Source: Sporisorium sorghi (taxonomy: Eukaryota > Basidiomycota > Ustilaginomycetes > Ustilaginales > Ustilaginaceae). Taken from it: 64,000 bases of DNA. The notes under the pieces were generated by a model that ran no database searches, was not told the DNA's origin, and was given only the letters and a program-made list of their open reading frames with translations. The stretch lies in the NCBI GenBank assembly GCA_023212695.1, contig JALCCG010000009.1, positions 121,229 to 185,228 on the forward strand, in the 5' to 3' direction. Shown here piece after piece: positions 58,739-64,000 of this stretch; position 1 is the stretch's first letter, and every line of letters begins with the position of its first letter. The translations under genes were made by a program, and so were the position numbers.

Positions 58739-60892
58739 TCACAACACCGTCAAACCAACAGCGACAACCGCCATCCAGTGCCCAACACTCCTGAACCCCT
58801 TCTTCACCGCGGCCACCGCACTCGCCGCACCATTCGCCACAGCCGACTGGGCATTCGCATCGCTCGCCTGGCTGTTCGTGCCATGCCCACCCGTGTACGC
58901 CGGCATCCTCTGCACCGTCCCGTTGCTAGTCACGAACTCGGGCACGCCGATGGCGGGGCTGTAGCTGAACGACGGCGTCGTGGTATCCGTAACACCGTCC
59001 CAGCACCACTTGTTGAGGCACTGCCTGCACACGTCTGGTCTGGGCGTGCTGCTCCTCTCGAATCCGCGCTGCAGAATCGCGCACCCGAGACACGTTGCCC
59101 ACTCGCTGTCCGCCCCTCCCAGCGTTGCTACATTGACCGAATTGTCAATCACACTCTGCGACTCGCTGTTCGAGTACTCCATCTTGAACGTCGACGTATT
59201 CGCCAGCGCCGAGTACGGATAACTCGGCATGTACACGACAATCGGCGTGCGCGTGCTATTAAACGACGTCTGCGCGTTCGTCACGTTGACCGTGGGGTTA
59301 CAGCCGTAGAACACAGGGCGCGTGTTGAGCCCGCGATTGACCACCGTGTTGGTATCCGGCATCACGGGGAACGCGTAGGCGCTGTACGACGGGTCCTGCG
59401 CGCGCAACGACGTCTGGTACAGCGCAGACGCATTGGGCCAGTTGGTCACATCGGCCGAGCTGTCGATCGCAATCACCACATCCAGATCGCGCGCGGGCTC
59501 GACGAGCGGCCACAGAGGCACGTTCTCGTTGTCCATCCCTCCATCGACGAGCGTGATGTTGCGCAGGTCGGTGATTTCAACAGTGTCGTCGCCGCGGTAG
59601 CCGTAGAACGGGTTGGGCACGGTGGACACGTCGTTCTGCTCGTCCGAGACCGCCTTGGCGATCTCCTTGAGTGCGTCCGTGACGATGCTATTGCTCGAAC
59701 TCGTCACCAAATCGATGTACAGGCCAGAGAAAAGCGTCGCGCTCGTACCCGTCACCCACGCCACCGTCTCGTACCCCCCGACGCACTGGTTGTCCGGCAG
59801 CACGCTCGAGCCGTTGTTCAGACTCGACCCCAAGATATCGATCGGAATGAAACTCGACACGTTCGGGTTCCACGATCCAAACTCGTACGGATTGAACTCC
59901 CAGATCGTCGTGTTGCGCGGGATGATCAACTCGCCCGGTTCGCGCTCGTCCGCAATGATAATGGGGTACGGCATCGAAGCATTCGTAAAGCTAGACGTGT
60001 TGCGCACGTCGCTCCACTCGACGCTGAACTTGTTGCCGTACATGGTCCCGTTGAGGATCTTGTCGGCGATGGAGAGACCAAAGTAGTCGGTGAGACTTGT
60101 CTGGTAGCCCTCGTTGCGCTTGCCCGCGACGGCGGCGAGGATGGAGGCGTAGAACGAGACCTTGCCGTCTTCGGGGACTAGGAGGTTCGACTCGAGGTTC
60201 CATACCGAGTCCTTGAGCGACTGCGTGGTGGCCCAATTGTTCATGCTCAAGCTCGCAGTTGCCCACGATCCACCAGACAGACCGGCAACGTACTCGGCAA
60301 GCTGCAGCAGCCCGCCCGTACCCCTCTCATTCGCCGTCCCGTTCCTGCCATCAAAACCCTGCAGAACACTCGACCCGACGAGCATGGCGCGCAGTCCGCC
60401 GCCGCTCAGTGCAAACCCGAGCCGCGGCACCCTCCCCGTCGACGACGTATAGTTCTCCGCACCGCCGGGCAGGTACTGGCCCAGTTTCGCCGAGTCGCTC
60501 AACCACGTCGCCCAGTCCGCCTGCGTGCCGCTGCGCCGGCGCGAGACGTACTCGCTCTCCCCGCTCGAGAGCTGCTTGGTGTACGCCGGGCGGATGAAAC
60601 CGGGGCCTTCTTGCGACGTGCGGTTGGGACACGCCATGTTGGCCGGCGCGTATGAACCGGAAGGCGAGGCGCGTTTGGCGAGAGCATGCTGCTGCTGCTT
60701 GTGGTACTCGTAGGCTGTGCGGATTTCGAGGATCTTTTCGGCGAATTTGACCTTTTCGGCGTGCGGGAGGGCGCTGATGCGTGCGATCTCGTCCGGTGTG
60801 AGTTGGGCCGGGATGGAAGGGAGCGCGTGGACGAGGGTGCTGGAGACGGCGAACGCGAGGCTGAGTGCCGTGGCGAGGGCGAGGAGCTTCAT
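58739..60892 (-). CDS. Phospholipase B / lysophospholipase, secreted and probably GPI-anchored
   Basis: 717 aa from the ATG at 60892-60890 (MKLLALATALSLAFAVSSTLV), a clear signal peptide cut near VHA-LP. The catalytic domain of fungal phospholipase B is complete: SGGGLRAM with Arg168, the nucleophile motif GLSGGSW (Ser206) and the catalytic aspartate in LVDGGMDNENVPL (Asp450). Many N-glycosylation sites (NGT, NAS, NTT, NVS, NIT) agree with secretion. The C-terminus ends in a hydrophobic stretch (HWMAVVAVGLTVL) after an Ala/Ser-rich segment, as in GPI-anchored members. It removes acyl chains from phospholipids and lysophospholipids outside the cell or at the wall. A CLGC...CRQCLNKWC cluster lies near residue 610. 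Confidence 0.94.
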   Translation of the reverse strand: MKLLALATALSLAFAVSSTLVHALPSIPAQLTPDEIARISALPHAEKVKFAEKILEIRTAYEYHKQQQHALAKRASPSGSYAPANMACPNRTSQEGPGFIRPAYTKQLSSGESEYVSRRRSGTQADWATWLSDSAKLGQYLPGGAENYTSSTGRVPRLGFALSGGGLRAMLVGSSVLQGFDGRNGTANERGTGGLLQLAEYVAGLSGGSWATASLSMNNWATTQSLKDSVWNLESNLLVPEDGKVSFYASILAAVAGKRNEGYQTSLTDYFGLSIADKILNGTMYGNKFSVEWSDVRNTSSFTNASMPYPIIIADEREPGELIIPRNTTIWEFNPYEFGSWNPNVSSFIPIDILGSSLNNGSSVLPDNQCVGGYETVAWVTGTSATLFSGLYIDLVTSSSNSIVTDALKEIAKAVSDEQNDVSTVPNPFYGYRGDDTVEITDLRNITLVDGGMDNENVPLWPLVEPARDLDVVIAIDSSADVTNWPNASALYQTSLRAQDPSYSAYAFPVMPDTNTVVNRGLNTRPVFYGCNPTVNVTNAQTSFNSTRTPIVVYMPSYPYSALANTSTFKMEYSNSESQSVIDNSVNVATLGGADSEWATCLGCAILQRGFERSSTPRPDVCRQCLNKWCWDGVTDTTTPSFSYSPAIGVPEFVTSNGTVQRMPAYTGGHGTNSQASDANAQSAVANGAASAVAAVKKGFRSVGHWMAVVAVGLTVL

Positions 60893-62191
60893 TGTGCAGA
60901 GACCTTGTTCCTTCTCAAGCGTCCTCGAGTGTCGAAGGAAGATGTCCAAGGGATAGAAAAGGGATGGTGAGGAGGGCGAAGAGGTGGTGGTACATCCAAA
61001 AGAGGCGTCGCTTTATATGAAGCTGTCCACCTGCTCCGCGGCCTTGGCTTTACTCATCACTGTTCCATTTCGCTACTCTTAGCAGCAGCGGTGCGGCGGC
61101 GGCGCCATTGTCGATGAGTTGACAAACCCTTCCGGGTGAGCTGACGTTTCTTAGTGAGCGGGATGGAAGCCTGCAGTTGCAAAAAAAAAAAAAAAAAAAA
61201 AAAAAAACACCTCGGAGAATTTTTCCCGTGCACAGCCTGACGCTAAAAGCGGCAGCGGGGCAGCGAGGCAGCCATCGCGCGACCTGCATCCCATTTCATT
61301 CCGCAAACAATGGAATGCTGTGACCGCAAACGAGCTTTGCTGTGCTGACGGCGCTGACACTAAGAAAAGAAAGTGGCGCGCGCCAAGTCAGCCGATCCCC
61401 AGGAACCCGCACCTCGCCGTGCGGATCGCAGGCGAAGCAAAGCGCTTGTTGTTTGCGGCTCTCTCTCTCGCGCGTCAACGTCATCTGTCCAACTTGTCCG
61501 AAAAATTAACCTTCGGATCTACACTCCGAAGCGCGCCTTCTTTTTCTTCCAGCGTAACCTTATTGTCTCGAGCCCTCGGTGGTGTTGTGGCACAAACGCC
61601 CACCAACTCGAACGCTAAAAAAGACTTGGCGTTGTGGCGCTGTTGCGTGGGTGTTTGAATGGGTGCCACTTCTGTCTCCATGGCTGCACAGATGGGGTTT
61701 GTGCTGTGGCTCGAGCCCGCTTGTGCCAGCCGAATTTAGCCCGCATGGAAGCACAATTTTTTGAGTGGAAGATCGTGCGATGCTTCCGATTCTTGGATTT
61801 TTGAATTGTTAGACCTTCATTTTTGTTGCTTGAGGAGGGAAAAATTCGGAACCGAACGCAAGAGCCACGAGGCGGCTTACTCTCTCTCGATCTACACTGC
61901 TCGAGTGCTCGCTGCCTCTGCGCACGGGCTTCTCTTTCCAGGCGAAAAGCAGCACAGCATTTTGGCACGGTAACCGCACACACCACCTTTTTCCAACTCC
62001 ACACACAGAACACTCTCACCATCCATCCACACGACCATCCTCTTCTACAAACCTTCCTTTGCTTGCAACAAAGCTCGGTCACAGCGCCGTCGTCCATCCA
62101 CAAGGCGCCTTCTAGCCGTTGCCATTTCCGCCCAAACCTAGGGTCGGTACTCCAACTCGTCGAGCTCATTACAGCAACGCCGCTGCCCACC
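60893..62191. other. Divergent promoter region, phospholipase B / Arp3
   Basis: 1.3 kb with no gene seen. A27 run near 61180-61206. A CT/CA-rich leader precedes Arp3 from about 61970. Confidence 0.5.
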
Positions 62192-63502
62192 ATGTCGCGC
62201 TCCAACGTCATCGTTCTCGACAATGGCACAGGGTACACCAAGATGGGCTTCGCCGGCAACTCGGACCCATCCTTCGTGTTCCCCACCGCCATCGCGACCC
62301 GTACCACCGCCGCCGGCTCCTCGGGCGGGGCTGGTTCGCGACCCTCGGTTCCCTCCAAACCTGGCGGACTCTCCTCCTCGTCCCTCGCCTCGAAACGCGG
62401 CATCGAAGACCTCGACTTCTTCATCGGCGACGAAGCCTACGCCAACGCAAAAACCTACCAGGTCGACCAACCCATCCGCCACGGCCTCATCGAAAACTGG
62501 GACCACATGGAGCGTTTCTGGGAGCAGTGCATCTTCAAGTACCTACGTGCTGAACCGGAAGACCACTACTTTATGCTGACCGAGCCGCCGCTCAACCCGC
62601 CCGAGAACCGCGAGAACACGGCGGAGATCATGTTCGAGTCGTTCAACATCAAGGGACTGTACATTGCCGTGCAGGCGGTGTTGGCGTTGGCGGCGTCGTG
62701 GACGAGCAACAAGGTGACGGATCGCACGCTGACGGGTACGGTGATTGACTCGGGCGACGGTGTGACGCACGTGATTCCCGTGGCGGAGGGGTACGTGATT
62801 GGGTCTGCGATCAAGCACATCCCCATTGCAGGGCGGGATATTACGTACTTCGTTCAGCAGCTGTTGCGCGAGCGTGGGGAAGCGGCTAACATCCCGCCCG
62901 AAGACTCGCGCCGCGTAGCGGAGAAGATCAAGGAGGACTACTCTTACGTCTGCCAGGACATCGTCCGCGAGTTCCGACGCTACGACGAAGACCCGTACAA
63001 GTACTTTGAGCGCTTCGACGGCGAACACACCGTCACCGGCCGCAAGTACTCCGTCGACGTCGGCTACGAACGTTTTTTGGCTCCGGAAATCTTCTTCAAC
63101 CCCGAAATCGCAAGCTCCGACTTCCTCACCCCCTTGCCCGAAGTCGTCGACGGCGTCATCCAGCAGTCGCCCATCGACGTCCGCCGCGGCCTGTACAAGA
63201 ACATCGTCCTCAGCGGCGGCTCCACCATGTTCCAGCACTTTGGCCAACGTCTTAAAAAAGACCTCCGTGCAATCGTCGACCAGCGCCTCGCCGCCAGCGA
63301 ATCCGCCAGCGGCAGCCTCATGCGCTCTAGTGGGCTGGACGTTAATGTTATTAGCCACAAGATGCAGCGCTACGCCGTGTGGTACGGCGGCTCCCTGCTG
63401 GGAAGTCTGCCGGACTTTTATAGCTACTGCTACAACAAGCAGGATTACGAGGAGCATGGGCCGAGCATTGTTAGGAAGTTTAGTGTCTTTGGCAGTGTGT
63501 GA
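62192..63502 (+). CDS. arp3: Actin-related protein 3 (Arp2/3 complex)
   Basis: 436 aa from the ATG at 62192 ([23 protein letters not shown]), in context CACCATG. The actin-fold phosphate loops are present: [11 protein letters not shown] and [14 protein letters not shown]. Arp3 signatures follow: [35 protein letters not shown] and [20 protein letters not shown], with the Arp3-type C-terminus [16 protein letters not shown] Ser/Gly-rich insert of about 25 residues (38-65) lies in the first subdomain loop. With Arp2 it nucleates branched actin filaments for endocytosis. Length is normal (about 420-430). Confidence 0.95.
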   Translation: MSRSNVIVLDNGTGYTKMGFAGNSDPSFVFPTAIATRTTAAGSSGGAGSRPSVPSKPGGLSSSSLASKRGIEDLDFFIGDEAYANAKTYQVDQPIRHGLIENWDHMERFWEQCIFKYLRAEPEDHYFMLTEPPLNPPENRENTAEIMFESFNIKGLYIAVQAVLALAASWTSNKVTDRTLTGTVIDSGDGVTHVIPVAEGYVIGSAIKHIPIAGRDITYFVQQLLRERGEAANIPPEDSRRVAEKIKEDYSYVCQDIVREFRRYDEDPYKYFERFDGEHTVTGRKYSVDVGYERFLAPEIFFNPEIASSDFLTPLPEVVDGVIQQSPIDVRRGLYKNIVLSGGSTMFQHFGQRLKKDLRAIVDQRLAASESASGSLMRSSGLDVNVISHKMQRYAVWYGGSLLGSLPDFYSYCYNKQDYEEHGPSIVRKFSVFGSV

Positions 63503-63902
63503 GCATGGTGTTGATGGAGGAGGTGCGGAGGGGTGCAGATGGGAGAGGGTAGAGTTGCGCCTGGCTAGAGGTGTCAATCCGAATGCTGTACGGTTGTTTG
63601 CATTGTGTGCGGTGCGCTGGTCGTGCCGATGTGTGTGTCTGTGACAGCGCCATGTGAACTGAAACAGAGCGGCTCGGGAAAGAATGAGCATGCCGTGGGA
63701 GAGCGCATGAGGAAAGGTTCGGCCCCGCCCTCACGTCCAACCGATCTCTCGATGTACCGTCGACGACCCACAACTCCGAGACACTTCGCGGCCCAGCCTC
63801 TCGCCCACAACACACGCTCTCACAAACACACACTCTCCCCACACTCCCACACTCTCATCACCTTCAACAAAGCGAAAAAAAACAAAAAAACAAAAACAAA
63901 AA

Positions 63903-63947
<45 letters not shown>

Positions 63948-64000
63948 ACAACAATAAATCCCCAACTCAAAACCCCCAAAAACGAAAAAAACCCCCCCCA
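63503..64000. other. Window end: 3' region of arp3 and low-complexity sequence
   Basis: No gene seen. From about 63868 the sequence becomes A-rich with CAAAAA units, a run of about 38 A (63908-63945), then short CA-rich words and a final C8 run. It may be a real low-complexity stretch or a poor-quality sequence end. Confidence 0.6.

Overview
The window is nuclear DNA from a basidiomycete smut fungus (Ustilaginomycotina, close to Ustilago/Sporisorium/Pseudozyma). The evidence is GC-rich coding sequence, almost intron-free large genes, CT-rich leaders before start codons, dispersed single 5S rRNA genes, and a two-finger GATA factor with the architecture of the smut iron regulator Urbs1. Assignment is by recognition of protein families; no search was run.

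Left part (1-18.7 kb): a 5'-end fragment of an unknown gene; a hypothetical gene; a GPATCH1-type G-patch spliceosomal protein; a delta-12 fatty acid desaturase; a 3.8 kb gene-poor stretch; ornithine decarboxylase; a mitochondrial acyl-CoA dehydrogenase of medium-chain type; and the GATA factor. Its upstream region holds a 144-bp nearly pure G tract.

Middle (21.5-34.5 kb): a repeat island bounded by two almost identical 5S rRNA genes pointing towards each other. Inside are two unrelated non-LTR (LINE) retrotransposons, also convergent. LINE-1 is long, lies on the plus strand and is decayed by in-frame stops without frameshifts. LINE-2 is 5'-truncated, lies on the minus strand and keeps open reverse transcriptase and RNase H frames. 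Between them lies the C-terminal half of an MFS transporter. A short open frame on the far side of LINE-2 may be its N-terminus, which would mean LINE-2 replaced the middle of that gene.

Right part (34.7-64 kb): a small probable mitochondrial protein; a possible small secreted protein; pyruvate carboxylase; a TMEM135-like membrane protein; ribosomal protein S18 with one long intron; mitoferrin; AP-3 sigma; a class III aminotransferase; mitochondrial ferredoxin-NADP reductase, divergent from a CDP-alcohol phosphotransferase (EPT1/CPT1 type); a GPI-type phospholipase B; and actin-related protein Arp3. The window ends in A- and C-rich low-complexity sequence.

The genes are ordinary housekeeping functions and do not form a biosynthetic cluster. 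Three touch iron metabolism (GATA regulator, mitoferrin, ferredoxin reductase) but they are far apart. I found no convincing new multi-gene system. The most unusual region is the 5S-bounded retrotransposon island with its disrupted transporter.
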